Below are positions 29,011 to 39,548 of a stretch of 64,000 bases of DNA, piece by piece (the first letter of the stretch is position 1; each line of letters begins with the position of its first letter). Source of the stretch: Demetria terragena DSM 11295 (lineage in GTDB: Bacteria > Actinomycetota > Actinomycetes > Actinomycetales > Dermatophilaceae); assembly GCF_000376825.1 (NCBI RefSeq), contig NZ_AQXW01000001.1:118514-182513 (forward strand). The letters run 5' to 3'. Under the pieces are notes generated by a model, which saw nothing but the letters and a program-made list of their open reading frames with translations, made no database searches and was not told where the DNA came from. The position numbers and the translations under genes were made by a program.

Positions 29011-29699
29011 CGTGGATGGACCTTCCGAACGGGATGACACGACTGGTAGCCGACCTGGGCCCGTTGCATGCTGCGCAGGTCAGGCACGCGATCGACGCGC
29101 TGTCAGCGCCCGCTCCAGGCAACACCTGTTGCGGCGAGGTGTTTCACCGTCACTACGGCGGGGAACGCACCGGGAACCCGGACGATCGGACACCAGGCAA
29201 ACGCCGCGCTGATGCGTTCATGCTCCTGGTGACCCGCGGCGCTGACCAGATTGATACTGACGGGGCCGTGGTCAGCAGCGGCCAAGCGAAACTGGTCGTC
29301 ACCATCGACCACGACGTCCTCACCGGCCACACACCCGGGTTCGGGCGTACTGAGGCGGGAACGTCATTGAGCCCCCATCACATTCGACAACTCGCGTGCG
29401 ACGCGGACATCCTCCCCATGATCCTGGGATCCGACAGCGAACCCTTAGACGTCGGCCGGAAACAACGACTCGTCACCGGCGGGCTACGCGCCGCGGTCAT
29501 CGAACGAGACCGCCATTGCACCTACCCCGGATGCGCAAGGCCACCCAGCTGGTGCCACGTCCACCACATCATGCCCTGGCACAACGGCGGCGAAACCTCA
29601 CTCACCAACTCAGCCCTGCTATGCCAAACCCACCACACCACCGTCCACCGCGAGAAACACACCGCGACCGTCAGCCGATCCGGGGTCTCCAGGGACTAA
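29007..29699 (+). pseudogene. DUF222/HNH endonuclease, C-terminal part of a frame-split gene
   Basis: C-terminal half, 230 aa, beginning at GTG 29007 (TWMDLPNGMTRLVADLGPLHAAQ, an internal family motif and not a normal N-terminus). The HNH domain is complete: RDRHCTYPGCARPPSWCHVHHI with zinc-type Cys, then WHNGGETSLTNSALLCQTHHTTVH. The nuclease part therefore could still work if translated by coupling through GTGA. In intact relatives both halves are one chain of about 450-500 aa. Confidence 0.75.
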
Positions 29700-29731
29700 C
29701 GGATCCCTAGGGGATCTATGTCCACTCGCGC

Positions 29732-30085
29732 TCAGTCCTCGGCGATGACGATGGCCGACGCGATGCCCGCGTCGTGGCTAATGGAGAGGTGCAGCCGGTT
29801 GATACCGAGTTCGCGGACGCGCGCCTCGACGGTGCCACGCACCTCCAACTCCGGCTTTCCCGACGGCTCACGACGCACTGTCACATCGGCCCAATGCAAT
29901 CCGGCCGGCGCACCTAGGGCCTTGGCGAGCGCTTCCTTGGCGGCAAACCGAGCCGCCAAGGAGTTCATCGGGAGGGACGCTTCCGCCTCGGTAAAGACGC
30001 GCTCCCGCAATCTGGGCGTGCGCTCCAAGGATTGTTCAAAGCGGCCGACATCGACCACGTCGATGCCCACCCCGATGACTGCCAC
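29732..30085 (-). CDS. acpS: Holo-[acyl-carrier-protein] synthase
   Basis: Attaches the phosphopantetheine arm of CoA to acyl carrier protein, 117 aa. Metal site [14 protein letters not shown] at the start and [13 protein letters not shown] in the middle. GTG start at 30085, 9 nt after the glmS stop, so likely cotranscribed with glmS. Confidence 0.94.
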   Translation of the reverse strand: MAVIGVGIDVVDVGRFEQSLERTPRLRERVFTEAEASLPMNSLAARFAAKEALAKALGAPAGLHWADVTVRREPSGKPELEVRGTVEARVRELGINRLHLSISHDAGIASAIVIAED

Positions 30086-30094
30086 CGTTCGGTC

Positions 30095-31948
30095 CTACTC
30101 GACCGTGACGGACTTGGCGAGGTTACGCGGCTGGTCGACGTCCAGGCCCTTGCCCGTCGACAACTCCAGCGCGAAGACCTGCAGCGGCACCACCGTCAGC
30201 AACGGCGCCAACATGGTCGAGGTGCTCGGGACGTAGATCACTTCGTCGGCAAACGGCTGCACCGAGTCGTCGCCCTCTTCGGCGATGACCAAGGTGCGCG
30301 CACCACGGGCGCGGATCTCCTGAATATTGGAGACCACCTTGCCGTGCAGACCGTGCGGAGTGTCCGGGCTTGGCACCACGATGAAGACCGGCTGCCCCGG
30401 CTCGATCAGGGCAATCGGGCCGTGCTTAAGTTCGCCCGCCGCAAAGCCTTCGGCGTGAATGTAGGCGAGCTCCTTGAGTTTGAGCGCACCCTCCATGGCG
30501 ATCGGATAGCCCACGTTCCGGCCGAGGAAGAGCACTGAACGTGTGTCGACCATGAAGCGAGCGATCTCCCGGACTCGGTCCATCCCTCCAAGGACCGCCT
30601 CGATCTTCGCCGGTATACCGTGCAGCTCGGCCAGGACCTCTTGGGCGTCGTCGGCGTAGGTCTGCCCGCGCAACTGCGTGAGATAGAGGCCCAGCACATA
30701 ACTAGCGGTGATTTGCGCGAGGAAGGCCTTGGTGGAGGCGACCGCGATTTCCGGGCCAGCGTGCGTATAGAGCACAGCATCTGATTCGCGCGGAATGGTG
30801 GACCCGTGAGTGTTGCAGATGGAGATGGTCAGCGCGCCGAGTTCTCGGGCGTGCTTGACCGCCATCAGGGTGTCCATCGTCTCGCCCGACTGACTAATCG
30901 AGACGACCAAGGTGCGCTCATCAATGATCGGGTCGCAATAGCGGAACTCGTGCGCCAGCGCGACCTCAACCGGGATCCGCGTCCAGTGCTCGATCGCGTA
31001 CTTCGCGACCATTCCGGCGTAGGCCGCCGTTCCGCAGGCCACAAACACAATGCGACTCACGTCCTGGAGGCGCTCTTCGGAGATCCGCAGTTCGTCAAGC
31101 GTCAGGCGCCCCTCGGCGTCGGTACGACCCAAGAGAGTGTCGCCGACAGCCTGCGGCTGCTCGTTGATCTCCTTCTCCATGAAGGTGTCGTAGCCACCCT
31201 TTTCCGCGGCCGCCGCGTCCCAGTCGACGTGGTAACGCTTGCCTTCGGCGGGGCTGCCATCGAAGTTGATCACCGTCGCGCCCTCCGGCGTGATGGTGAC
31301 GATCTGATCCTGTTCGAGTTCCATGGCTTCGCGGGTGTAGCCGATGAACGCGGCGACGTCCGAGCCGAGGAAGTTCTCGCCTTCGCCAAGGCCCACGACA
31401 AGCGGGCTGTTGCGCCGGGCTCCCACCACGACGCCGGGCTGGTCACTGTGCACCGCGAGCAGGGTGAAGGCGCCCTCAAGGCGCTCCACGACCCGCTGCA
31501 TAGTCCGAGTCAAGTCACCGTCGAAGGCTCGCGCGAGCAGGTGCGCCACGACCTCGGTGTCGGTCTCGCTTTCGAAGACGACACCCTCAGCGGCAAGTTC
31601 GCCTCGCAGCGCGTGGAAGTTCTCAATGATCCCGTTATGGATGAGGGCAAATTTGTCGTCAGTTCCACCCCGGTGCGGGTGCGCATTCTCGTCAGTGGGG
31701 CCCCCATGGGTGGCCCAGCGCGTATGACCTATACCCGTCGAGGATCCAGAAAGTGGACGCGCGCCGAGCTCGTCGCGCAGATTCGCGAGCTTGCCAGCCT
31801 TCTTCGCAGTGACCACCCGATCACCGCCGACCAGCGCCACCCCAGCTGAGTCATATCCCCGATACTCCAGGCGAGCCAGGCCCTCCATGACAACGTTCAA
31901 AGCTCGCTCATCGGCGTTCGCGCCGACGTAGCCGACAATTCCACACAT
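30095..31948 (-). CDS. glmS: Glutamine--fructose-6-phosphate aminotransferase
   Basis: Makes glucosamine 6-phosphate, first step toward UDP-GlcNAc. 617 aa. Nucleophile Cys2 in MCGIVGYVG, glutaminase domain about 1-240 ([19 protein letters not shown]), two SIS domains ([37 protein letters not shown]), and the C-terminal [13 protein letters not shown]. No glmS ribozyme is expected, since a -10-like TAGGCT ends 7 nt before the ATG and leaves no leader. Confidence 0.97.
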   Translation of the reverse strand: MCGIVGYVGANADERALNVVMEGLARLEYRGYDSAGVALVGGDRVVTAKKAGKLANLRDELGARPLSGSSTGIGHTRWATHGGPTDENAHPHRGGTDDKFALIHNGIIENFHALRGELAAEGVVFESETDTEVVAHLLARAFDGDLTRTMQRVVERLEGAFTLLAVHSDQPGVVVGARRNSPLVVGLGEGENFLGSDVAAFIGYTREAMELEQDQIVTITPEGATVINFDGSPAEGKRYHVDWDAAAAEKGGYDTFMEKEINEQPQAVGDTLLGRTDAEGRLTLDELRISEERLQDVSRIVFVACGTAAYAGMVAKYAIEHWTRIPVEVALAHEFRYCDPIIDERTLVVSISQSGETMDTLMAVKHARELGALTISICNTHGSTIPRESDAVLYTHAGPEIAVASTKAFLAQITASYVLGLYLTQLRGQTYADDAQEVLAELHGIPAKIEAVLGGMDRVREIARFMVDTRSVLFLGRNVGYPIAMEGALKLKELAYIHAEGFAAGELKHGPIALIEPGQPVFIVVPSPDTPHGLHGKVVSNIQEIRARGARTLVIAEEGDDSVQPFADEVIYVPSTSTMLAPLLTVVPLQVFALELSTGKGLDVDQPRNLAKSVTVE

Positions 31949-31955
31949 GTGCGGA

Positions 31956-31961
31956 AGCCTA
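31956..31961 (-). promoter_or_regulatory. Candidate leaderless -10 box of glmS
   Basis: TAGGCT on the minus strand, 7 nt, then the glmS ATG. Confidence 0.5.
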
Positions 31962-32002
31962 AGCGTTCTCTAGCCAAGAGCACGCATCGTGTCATTCCGA
32001 GA

Positions 32003-32008
32003 CACAAT
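32003..32008 (+). promoter_or_regulatory. Candidate leaderless -10 box of coaA
   Basis: CACAAT, 6 nt, then GTG at 32015. It sits in a 66-bp divergent region shared with glmS. An inverted repeat GTGTC/GACAC (31989-32005) lies immediately before it and overlaps it. Confidence 0.45.
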
Positions 32009-32014
32009 GACCCG

Positions 32015-32992
32015 GTGACCGCTTCGACGTCGACCACCGCACTGGGCCGTGCGCCTGCCCCCAAATCGCCGTACGTCAGCCTCGATCGAGATGCCTGGGC
32101 CCGGTTACGCCAGCAGCATCCGATGCGGCTGGACTCCGACGATTTGCAGCGACTGTCTGGGCTCAATGAGCCGATTGACCTCACCGAGGTCGAAGAGATC
32201 TACCTACCCCTGTCGCGACTCCTCAGCTTCTATGTCGCCGCGACCGCGGGCCTGCACCAAGTCACCTCCGACTTCCTCGGCGAACGACCGGCCAAGACAC
32301 CGTTCGTCATCGGTGTCGCAGGATCGGTGGCAGTCGGTAAGTCAACGACTGCTCGACTGCTCCGTGAATTGCTCGCCCGATGGGATGACACCCCTCGCGT
32401 TGACCTGATCACGACCGACGGCTTCCTCTTTCCGAATGCCGAGCTCGAACGGCGAGGCTTGTTGCAGCGCAAGGGTTTTCCCGAAGCGTACGACCGGCGC
32501 GCTCTGGTCCGATTTGTCTCCGAGGTGAAGTCGGGCAAGCCAGAAGTCACCGCGCCCGTCTACTCCCACCTGGTCTACGACATCGTGCCCGATGAGCACA
32601 TCGTGGTGCGCAGGCCTGATGTCCTCATCGTCGAAGGACTCAACGTCCTGCAGCAGCCGGTCGTGACCCCAGAGCGTAGGTCGCCGCTCGCCCTGTCGGA
32701 TTTCTTCGATTTCTCCATTTACGTCGATGCTCGCGAGGCCGACATTCGCAACTGGTACGTCGACCGCTTCCTCACCTTGCGGCAGACAGCATTCGCCGAC
32801 CCGGAATCCTATTTCCACCGGTATGCCTCCCTGTCCGACGAGGAGGCCATCGACACCGCCTCCGGGATTTGGGAACGCATTAACCACCCCAATCTGGCGC
32901 AGAACATCGTGCCCACGCGCAGCCGGGCCAGCCTGGTGATGCGCAAGGACGCCCAGCACGCGGTCCACCAGGTTCTCTTGCGCAAACTGTGA
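32015..32992 (+). CDS. coaA: Type I pantothenate kinase
   Basis: Phosphorylates pantothenate, the controlling step of CoA synthesis. 325 aa. Walker [18 protein letters not shown] (about 98-114), [34 protein letters not shown] and [12 protein letters not shown] are standard for the bacterial type I enzyme. GTG start at 32015; a longer frame to 31949 is poorly supported. Confidence 0.95.
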   Translation: MTASTSTTALGRAPAPKSPYVSLDRDAWARLRQQHPMRLDSDDLQRLSGLNEPIDLTEVEEIYLPLSRLLSFYVAATAGLHQVTSDFLGERPAKTPFVIGVAGSVAVGKSTTARLLRELLARWDDTPRVDLITTDGFLFPNAELERRGLLQRKGFPEAYDRRALVRFVSEVKSGKPEVTAPVYSHLVYDIVPDEHIVVRRPDVLIVEGLNVLQQPVVTPERRSPLALSDFFDFSIYVDAREADIRNWYVDRFLTLRQTAFADPESYFHRYASLSDEEAIDTASGIWERINHPNLAQNIVPTRSRASLVMRKDAQHAVHQVLLRKL

Positions 32993-33008
32993 TCAGCGTC
33001 CCGGGCTG

Positions 33009-34421
33009 TTAGGCCGGTTCAGGCCTGCCAGCGCGAGCCATTGATAACACGTCCAGGGCATCGTCCAGCTCCGCCTCGGTCAGGTCACCACGTTCGAGAT
33101 GCCCTCGCTCAATGACCACTTCGCGGATGGTCTTCCCTTCAGCCACCGCCTGTTTAGCCACGGCGGCCGCCGCCTCGTAGCCGATCTTGGCGTTCAGAGC
33201 GGTGACGATGGCTGGGCTGCTCTCGGCGTACCGCCGGCACACCTCGACATTGGCCTGAAGTCCGTCGATACACCGGACCGCGAGCGCCGAACAGGCACCG
33301 CTAAGAAAGGTGACCTGCTCCAGCAGCGCCCGCCCCATGACGGGCAGCATGACGTTGAGTTCGAAGGCGCCACTGGCGCCTGCGGCAGTGATAGCCGCGT
33401 CATGACCAACAACTTGCGCACAGACCATGAGGGTGGCCTCAGGCAACACCGGATTAACCTTGCCGGGCATGATGCTCGACCCGGGTTGTAGGTCAGGCAA
33501 CTGCAGTTCACCCAGTCCGGTCCGAGGCCCTGACCCCATCCACCGCAGGTCGTTGCAGATCTTGGTCAGCGATACCGCCAGCGTTCGCAAGGCCCCACTG
33601 AGCCCGACGACAGCGTCTTGACTACTTTGCGCCTCAAAGTGGTCCGTCGCTTCGCGCAGTGGAAGGCCCGTATCGGCGGCCAACTGCTCAATCACCCGCG
33701 CAGCAAACCCCGGCCGAGCGTTCAAGCCGGTTCCAGTGGCGGTACCCCCAAGCGGCAACTCGTGGATGTACGCCACCGCCTCGCCGATGCGCCGTCGCCC
33801 TAAGGCGACTTGCGCGGCATAGCCGGCGAACTCCTGGCCCAACGTCACCGGCACCGCGTCCATGAGGTGCGTACGCCCGGCCTTGACCACGTCCGCGAAC
33901 TCAGCAGCCTTGTTCGATAAGGACGTCTGCAGGGCCGCAAGCGCAGGGTCGAGGTGTTCCGCGACGGCCACGGCTGCCGCGAGTCGCAGCGCGCTGGGAA
34001 AGGTGTCGTTGCTGGATTGCCCCGCATTGACATGATCGTTGGGGTGGGCTTCGACGCCAGCGCGCGACGCGAGATGGCTCAACACCTCGTTCACGTTCAT
34101 ATTGGTCGAGGTGCCGGACCCGGTCTGGAAGACATCGACGGGGAAATGCTCGTCGTGAGCGCCGTCGGCGACCGCCCGCCCAGCCTCGGCAATGGCCTGC
34201 GCCTGTTCCGTGGTCACGACGCCCAAGACGCCATTGACTTGTGCCGCTGCGGCTTTGATGCGGGCGAGCGCGTGCACGATCTCCTTGGGCACGACCTGGC
34301 CCGAGATCGGAAAATTCTCCGCAGCGCGGGCCGTTTGAGCGCCGTACAACGCATCGACCGGCACCTGGACGGCGCCCATGGAGTCGTGCTCGAGTCGAGT
34401 TGTCTGGGAAGTCTTGGTCAT
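33009..34421 (-). CDS. fumC: Class II fumarate hydratase
   Basis: Interconverts fumarate and malate in the TCA cycle; iron-free homotetramer. 470 aa. Motifs: [34 protein letters not shown], and the signature [18 protein letters not shown] at 34421; a -10-like CATCAT ends 6 nt upstream. Convergent with coaA (16-bp gap). Confidence 0.96.
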   Translation of the reverse strand: MTKTSQTTRLEHDSMGAVQVPVDALYGAQTARAAENFPISGQVVPKEIVHALARIKAAAAQVNGVLGVVTTEQAQAIAEAGRAVADGAHDEHFPVDVFQTGSGTSTNMNVNEVLSHLASRAGVEAHPNDHVNAGQSSNDTFPSALRLAAAVAVAEHLDPALAALQTSLSNKAAEFADVVKAGRTHLMDAVPVTLGQEFAGYAAQVALGRRRIGEAVAYIHELPLGGTATGTGLNARPGFAARVIEQLAADTGLPLREATDHFEAQSSQDAVVGLSGALRTLAVSLTKICNDLRWMGSGPRTGLGELQLPDLQPGSSIMPGKVNPVLPEATLMVCAQVVGHDAAITAAGASGAFELNVMLPVMGRALLEQVTFLSGACSALAVRCIDGLQANVEVCRRYAESSPAIVTALNAKIGYEAAAAVAKQAVAEGKTIREVVIERGHLERGDLTEAELDDALDVLSMARAGRPEPA

Positions 34422-34427
34422 GTCTCC

Positions 34428-34433
34428 ATGATG
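34428..34433 (-). promoter_or_regulatory. Candidate leaderless -10 box of fumC
   Basis: CATCAT on the minus strand, GGAGAC, then ATG. The GGAG is too close to the ATG (2 nt) to work well as a ribosome site. Confidence 0.4.
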
Positions 34434-34450
34434 CGCCGGGATCAAGGAGC

Positions 34451-34456
34451 CACAAT
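34451..34456 (+). promoter_or_regulatory. Candidate leaderless -10 box of the small membrane protein gene
   Basis: CACAAT, 6 nt, ATG at 34463; the same hexamer and spacing as coaA. Confidence 0.45.
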
Positions 34457-34462
34457 GGGTGC

Positions 34463-34792
34463 ATGCACCTGCTCCGTCGACGACCCGTCGCGATCGCCTA
34501 CTGGCTGGCTGCTTTTTTCCTCTCGGTATGGGTTGGGGTCCTCGTCTCCGGGTGGGCTAGCGATTCAGCGCAGACCACCGGACCAGACGGCGAACCCACC
34601 GCCAACGGCGTGCAAGTCGTCTATGGCCTGGTGGGGTTCATCCTCGGCCTGCTTGGCGTCGTGGCAGTCTTCGCCGCAATCTGGATGGTCCTCTGGGCCC
34701 GGGAGCGCAGGCGCCAGGACCCAGAGGACGACTGGGATGACAGCGAGATGGACGACCTCCTCGTGGACGAGGACGGCGAACCTCTCCACTGA
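34463..34792 (+). CDS. Small two-helix membrane protein with acidic tail
   Basis: Protein of 109 aa, family not recognised. Two hydrophobic helices (about 10-32 and 50-75: [20 protein letters not shown]) flank a short polar loop, then a basic patch WARERRRQ and a strongly acidic tail ([18 protein letters not shown]). Divergent from fumC with 41 bp between the starts. Codon use is normal, so probably a real conserved actinobacterial gene. Confidence 0.65.
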   Translation: MHLLRRRPVAIAYWLAAFFLSVWVGVLVSGWASDSAQTTGPDGEPTANGVQVVYGLVGFILGLLGVVAVFAAIWMVLWARERRRQDPEDDWDDSEMDDLLVDEDGEPLH

Positions 34793-34799
34793 CCCAATC

Positions 34800-36422
34800 T
34801 CAGACTGGGCACTCCGTCAGGGCGCCTAGCAGGTAGGTGAACTTCGCATCCTGAACGATCGGGTCGGCGACCGGCTGATCCGGCAGTCCTGTCGCGAGCC
34901 GCCAGTTCGGGTTGGTGTTTGTACTCCAGACCCGGTCGGACTTAAAGACCCGGCCATCCGAGGCAATCGCAAACATCATCTGACCAAGACCTCCGCTGGT
35001 GCCATGGACATCGACGATGGTGGCGCCCTGCAGCAAGTCGGCCGAAGGAGTGACATCCCGGAAGGGAAAGATGCCCACGCTGGTGCCGGCGGCATACAAC
35101 TTTCCGTCGGTCACGACGTGGACCATCTTGGTTGCTTTAGACCCTGTCGAGTCCGGAGTGATGAGCAGCTGCTTGTCGGCGAGTTGGCCTTGGAGAACGC
35201 CCGCGAGGTTGCGGTTCTGGGCGCCCTCTTGGGAGTACAACCCTCCGCTGGCATCGACGAACAAGATGGTCGATTGGCTGAATTCGCGGCTCGCGCTCTC
35301 GTGCGGAGCCGCGAATTTCACCAGCGGCGCCTCCCATTGGGCGAACGCGTTGCGGAAGTTCCGCAGCACCGTAGGACGGGCGCCGGACGTTGACTGCACG
35401 CTGTAGAGGTTTCCGTCCTGACCGATGACCGAGACCATCTCTGAGGCATTGCCCTGCGTGATGGTCCAGTCGACGAGCGGCGTCGGGAACCCGGTGATCT
35501 CCGACCAGGTTCCACGTTGCGGCCCGGAGAAGGGCGTCGACCACAGTTTCCCGTCGGAGGTCTCGACGTAGTACGTGCCGATGCCGTTGCTGGTCGCGAT
35601 GTTGACCGGTGTTCCGGGTGGGTTCGGCAGCGCCTGCGCGATCGGTTCGGTCGTTCCCGTGGTGTTGGAGACAAAACTGGTCAGTTGTCCACCGGCCATG
35701 ACCAAGCTGTTGCCTGAGATCTGGGAGGAACTGATGGTCATGTCGCTGAGGCTGCCGGTGAGAGGCGTTTCGTACCACTGGCGGCCGTTCCCGGCAGTCA
35801 GGCCGTTGTTCTGGGCCTCCCTGGCGGTGTAAATCTTGCCGTCGCTCATCTGGGCGTAGATCGCGCCGTCTGAGGCGTGGACGAACTCGAAGGACTCTCC
35901 CGCGGGCAGCCCCTCAGTCACCGTCGTGACGAAGTCGGTAGGTCGGAAGCCGTTGTTCCCGACATAGAGAACCTGTCCGCCTGCAGGGGCGACCACCTGG
36001 AGGGTCGCCGTCTCGCTTGCCTCGCCTGAGGTCGCGGTGATCGTGGCAGCGGTCGCCGAGATGGGGGCGGTGATCGCGGGAACTGCAACAGTGCCATCGG
36101 CGTCGGTCGGAAGCGTCTTGGTGTCAGTGCCGTCGCTGAACGTGAAACCGGCCGGGAGAGTGATCGTGACAGGAGTGCCGACTGGGGCAGGGTTTGCGCC
36201 ATTTGTCACGGTGATCACGACGTCCGTGAGATCACCACATCCGTCGATGGTGTAACTCGGCTGGTCGAATTCCAGCGTGGGTTCGGGCGACGCCGCGGTT
36301 GCGGGAGAGGCTGCGGCCACTGCGATAGTGGGGATCGACCACGCGGTTCCGGCGACGAGAGTACGCCGTCCGATCGTCCGTCGAGAATGCTCAGATGGGC
36401 GTTCTGGGGTGGGGTGATTCAT
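34800..36422 (-). CDS. Secreted repeat protein, Ig-like plus propeller-like region
   Basis: Exported protein, 540 aa, no known family assigned. The N-terminus has a twin-arginine-like signal (RRTIGRRTLVAGTAWSIP...ATAAS). About residues 50-140 look like an Ig-like or invasin-type domain (TITLPAGFTFSDG, ATITATSGEASETATLQV). The remainder has six or so units with a DG-K/N/R-aromatic core: SDGKIYTA, SDGKLWST, QDGNLYSV, SGGLYSQE, TDGKLYAA, SDGRVFKS, suggesting a beta-propeller. The start at 36422 has GGAGG spaced 8 nt. Likely a surface or secreted binding protein. The 163 bp before it (36423-36585) hold no gene. Confidence 0.65.
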   Translation of the reverse strand: MNHPTPERPSEHSRRTIGRRTLVAGTAWSIPTIAVAAASPATAASPEPTLEFDQPSYTIDGCGDLTDVVITVTNGANPAPVGTPVTITLPAGFTFSDGTDTKTLPTDADGTVAVPAITAPISATAATITATSGEASETATLQVVAPAGGQVLYVGNNGFRPTDFVTTVTEGLPAGESFEFVHASDGAIYAQMSDGKIYTAREAQNNGLTAGNGRQWYETPLTGSLSDMTISSSQISGNSLVMAGGQLTSFVSNTTGTTEPIAQALPNPPGTPVNIATSNGIGTYYVETSDGKLWSTPFSGPQRGTWSEITGFPTPLVDWTITQGNASEMVSVIGQDGNLYSVQSTSGARPTVLRNFRNAFAQWEAPLVKFAAPHESASREFSQSTILFVDASGGLYSQEGAQNRNLAGVLQGQLADKQLLITPDSTGSKATKMVHVVTDGKLYAAGTSVGIFPFRDVTPSADLLQGATIVDVHGTSGGLGQMMFAIASDGRVFKSDRVWSTNTNPNWRLATGLPDQPVADPIVQDAKFTYLLGALTECPV

Positions 36423-36585
36423 GGTTGGGGCCTCCATGGCATACGGATACGTGTCGGAGGCCGTGAGTCGGCTCAAACACCCCAAAACATGCACGACTCT
36501 TTGACCCCCGCCAGGCACGCTAACACCCGTGTAGGCGCCCGATCGAGGTCCACCGGTGAATTTTCTGGGTGCGGGCTGTCACTGA

Positions 36586-37935
36586 CTATTCGTGCCCGGT
36601 TTCCTCTAAGAGATCCGTCACCAGAGCCGCGATCGGGCTGCGTTCGCTGCGGTGCAGCGTCACGTGACCGAACAGTGGATGACCCTTCAATTTCTCGATC
36701 ACCGCCGCGATGCCATCGTGCCGCCCGACGCGCAGGTTGTCTCGCTGCGCCACGTCATGGGTGAGCACCACGCGCGAGTTCTGCCCGATACGAGACAGCA
36801 CGGTTAGGAGCACGTTGCGCTCCAACGACTGCGCTTCGTCCACCACGACGAAGGCGTCATGAAGCGAGCGCCCGCGGATGTGGGTTAGTGGCAACACTTC
36901 CAGCAGGTTTCGCTCGATCACTTCCTCGACAACCTCTCGTGAGCAGACTGCGCCGAGGGTGTCGAAGACGGCCTGCGACCAGGGACCCATCTTGTCGTCC
37001 GACGTACCCGGCAGGTACCCCAACTCCTGCCCACCGACGGCGTAGAGCGGACGGAACACGATCACCTTCCGGTGCTGCCGCAACTCCATCACCGCCTCCA
37101 GGCCAGCGCACAGCGCGAGTGCCGACTTGCCCGTTCCGGCCCGACCGCCAAGAGACACGATGCCGACGTCCAGGTCGAGCAGCAGATCCAGCGCGATGCG
37201 TTGTTCTGCGCTACGCCCGTGCAAGCCGAAGGCATCCCGGTCCCCACGGACGAGGCGTACGGACTTGTCTGCCATGACACGCCCCAGTCCGCTGCCTCGG
37301 CCGCCGAGCATCACCACCCCGGTGTTGCAGGGCAGATCTGCCGCGCTGGGCAAGTCGACCCGGCCCGATTGATACAACGTGTCCAGGTCCTCGTCGGTCG
37401 CTTCGACTTCCTCGAGGCCCGTCCAACCAGAGTCAACGGCGAGTTCGGCTCGATATTCATCAGCCTTCAAACCCACCGCGGAGGCCTTGACCCGAAGCGG
37501 CAGATCCTTGGAGACGATCGTGACATCGAAGCCCTCGTTCGCAAGATTGCGCGCGACCGCGAGGATCCGAGTGTCGTTGTCCCCCAAGCGGAATCCGGCA
37601 GGTAGGGACGTGGGGTCGGTGTGATTGAGCTCGACTCGCAGGCTGCCGCCATCGCCCATGGGTACGGGCGCATCGAGTTGGCCGTGCTCGACCCTCAGGT
37701 CATCAAGGATTCGGAGCGCCTGCCGGGCGAAGTAACCCAGTTCGGCGTGATGGCGCTTGGCCTCGAGTTCGGTCACGACCACGATCGGAAGGACGACCTC
37801 ATGCTCAGCAAACCGCGTCATTGCCCGCGGGTCAGACAGGAGAACTGAGGTATCCAGGACGAACGTCTGGACCGTCGATGCGGGCGACCGCGGTGCTGCC
37901 GCTGCGGGGCGAGAGGACTGCCGGGCTGTAGCCAT
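36586..37935 (-). CDS. phoH2: PhoH-family ATPase with N-terminal PIN domain (PhoH2)
   Basis: Predicted RNA helicase/RNase, 449 aa. The PIN nuclease domain covers about 20-150 ([36 protein letters not shown], with the acidic cluster). The PhoH ATPase domain follows with Walker [30 protein letters not shown] (Walker B) and [16 protein letters not shown]. In mycobacteria PhoH2 is encoded with an antitoxin-like upstream gene; here the 266 bp upstream (37936-38201) show no convincing gene. ATG at 37935 has GAGGAG spaced 7 nt. Confidence 0.93.
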   Translation of the reverse strand: MATARQSSRPAAAAPRSPASTVQTFVLDTSVLLSDPRAMTRFAEHEVVLPIVVVTELEAKRHHAELGYFARQALRILDDLRVEHGQLDAPVPMGDGGSLRVELNHTDPTSLPAGFRLGDNDTRILAVARNLANEGFDVTIVSKDLPLRVKASAVGLKADEYRAELAVDSGWTGLEEVEATDEDLDTLYQSGRVDLPSAADLPCNTGVVMLGGRGSGLGRVMADKSVRLVRGDRDAFGLHGRSAEQRIALDLLLDLDVGIVSLGGRAGTGKSALALCAGLEAVMELRQHRKVIVFRPLYAVGGQELGYLPGTSDDKMGPWSQAVFDTLGAVCSREVVEEVIERNLLEVLPLTHIRGRSLHDAFVVVDEAQSLERNVLLTVLSRIGQNSRVVLTHDVAQRDNLRVGRHDGIAAVIEKLKGHPLFGHVTLHRSERSPIAALVTDLLEETGHE

Positions 37936-38201
37936 GGTCAAACTCCTCGTCGTCGCAGCGCTCGCCGCGACGACCTACTCTCGGACGAGGTGCCGGGACC
38001 GGGCCCTTGCCATTCCAAGAGCCGGAACCGGCCCTTGGGTCCGGAGCTGAGTTCGCTCCATAACGTGGGCCTCCCGGTACGCCAGCGGGTGCTGTCGTAC
38101 ACGGCCGACGTTACGACGCTCGGCCCGCTTTACCCGGCAGATCTGACGCGACGCGCCGATCTTTCGCCGTGCGTTCGGGAGTCGTTCACCGGCGTACCGC
38201 G

Positions 38202-39548
38202 TCAACTGTGAAGCAGCGCGGCCGTGTCGTGGGAAGCAGTGCAGTACCCGTCGAGCAGGTTCCGCGCTGTCGTCACCGAATCGACCAGCGGGTGGTTTGC
38301 GAAGGCTGCCAGCGCGCGGTCGGCCGAGCCCTCTCGCACCGCCTGGATCACGAGCCGCTCGACGGCCTTGACCTGCTGCATCAAGCCCAGCATGGCGCCC
38401 TGCGGCGGCGCGATCGACACCGGTCGCGGCCCATTCTGGTCGACGGTGCACATCACTTCGACCGACGCATCCTCAGGAAGCTGCGGCACGGTCGCACCAT
38501 TGCGAACATTCAGAATGAGCCGGGCCGGTTCGTCGTGAGCGATGGCACGCATCAACGCCAGGGCGACTCCTTCATAGCCACCGCTTTCCAGGTCCTCGGC
38601 GTCGCGCGCCTCATCGTCCGCGCGTGCCTCACGCATATAGGTGGCTTCGCGCTCGGCCCGGGCGTGATTCCACAGGTCCGACGCGCGCTCGGGGTCCCGC
38701 TCGGCCGCGCGGTAGAAGGCCTCTTGCTGGTCGCGCACGAACTCTCCGCGGGTCTGGTCGGCCGCGATGATCGCCGCGACCGCCTCCCGGTTGTAGTAGT
38801 AGTAGTAGAGGTATTCGTTGGGGATCGCGCCGAGCGTCGCCAACCACGCAGGGCCAAAGAGCCTCCCCTCCTCCAGGGTCATAAGGCGATCCGCATCTGC
38901 CAAGAGGTCAGGAAGCACATCCCTGCCGTCATGATTAAGCCCTCGAAGCCAGCCCAGGTGATTGAGTCCTACGTAGTCAATCTCCACCGACGCCTCGGCG
39001 TCTCGAAGACCCAGGGCCTGGATTGCCCTGCGCGCCAGGCCAATTGGCGAGTCACAAATTCCGATTACTCGATCACCCAGCACTCCCTGCATCGCCTCGG
39101 TGACGATCCCGGCCGGGTTCGTGAAGTTGATGACCCATGCCTGCGGTGCGCATCGAGCGACCCGTTCAGCGATGTCGAGCGCGACAGGCACGGTCCGCAA
39201 TGCGTACGCCAACCCACCAGGCCCGGTCGTTTCCTGACCGAGGACGCCCAGGTCGAGCGCAACCCGCTCGTCAGCGATCCGCCCCGCAAGGCCGCCAACC
39301 CGGATCGCGGAAAACACGAAGTCCGCGCCGGTCAGCGCCTGATCCAGGTCAACGGTCTCGACGATGGTCGGCGCGTCGTCCACACCGTTGGCCATCTGAC
39401 GAAGCACACCACTGATCACGGCGAGTCGCGCCGGGTCGGAGTCTTGCAACACGACCTGAGTCACCCGACCTGGGCCGCGATCGCGCAACAGGGCGCCGTA
39501 CACCAGGGGGGTGCGAAAACCTCCGCCACCGAGCATCGCCAACTTCAT
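38202..39548 (-). CDS. GH4 family glycosidase, 6-phospho-beta-glucosidase-like
   Basis: NAD+- and Mn2+-dependent glycosidase, 448 aa. The Rossmann start is LAMLGGGGFRTPLVYG; INFTNPAGIVTEAM, GICDSPIGLARR (metal Cys) and YVGLNHLGW are GH4 motifs, and PNEYLYYYYY is typical of the CelF/LicH-like branch. It overlaps the DeoR gene (ATGA) and is divergent from the kinase and importer genes, so it probably processes the imported sugar. Whether its substrate is phosphorylated is open, because no PTS is present. An in-frame ATG at 39554 is an alternative start. Confidence 0.88.
   Translation of the reverse strand: MKLAMLGGGGFRTPLVYGALLRDRGPGRVTQVVLQDSDPARLAVISGVLRQMANGVDDAPTIVETVDLDQALTGADFVFSAIRVGGLAGRIADERVALDLGVLGQETTGPGGLAYALRTVPVALDIAERVARCAPQAWVINFTNPAGIVTEAMQGVLGDRVIGICDSPIGLARRAIQALGLRDAEASVEIDYVGLNHLGWLRGLNHDGRDVLPDLLADADRLMTLEEGRLFGPAWLATLGAIPNEYLYYYYYNREAVAAIIAADQTRGEFVRDQQEAFYRAAERDPERASDLWNHARAEREATYMREARADDEARDAEDLESGGYEGVALALMRAIAHDEPARLILNVRNGATVPQLPEDASVEVMCTVDQNGPRPVSIAPPQGAMLGLMQQVKAVERLVIQAVREGSADRALAAFANHPLVDSVTTARNLLDGYCTASHDTAALLHS

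Noticed and set aside
30806..31849. 347-aa open frame opposite glmS
   Set aside because: Shadow frame; glmS has complete catalytic motifs across its whole length.
31949..32014. glmS ribozyme or leader riboswitch upstream of glmS
   Set aside because: Only 66 bp separate the divergent starts, and the -10 box lies 7 nt from the ATG, leaving no leader.
36586..38201. Antitoxin gene upstream of phoH2, as in mycobacteria
   Set aside because: The 266 bp at 37936-38201 hold no plausible small gene reading toward phoH2.
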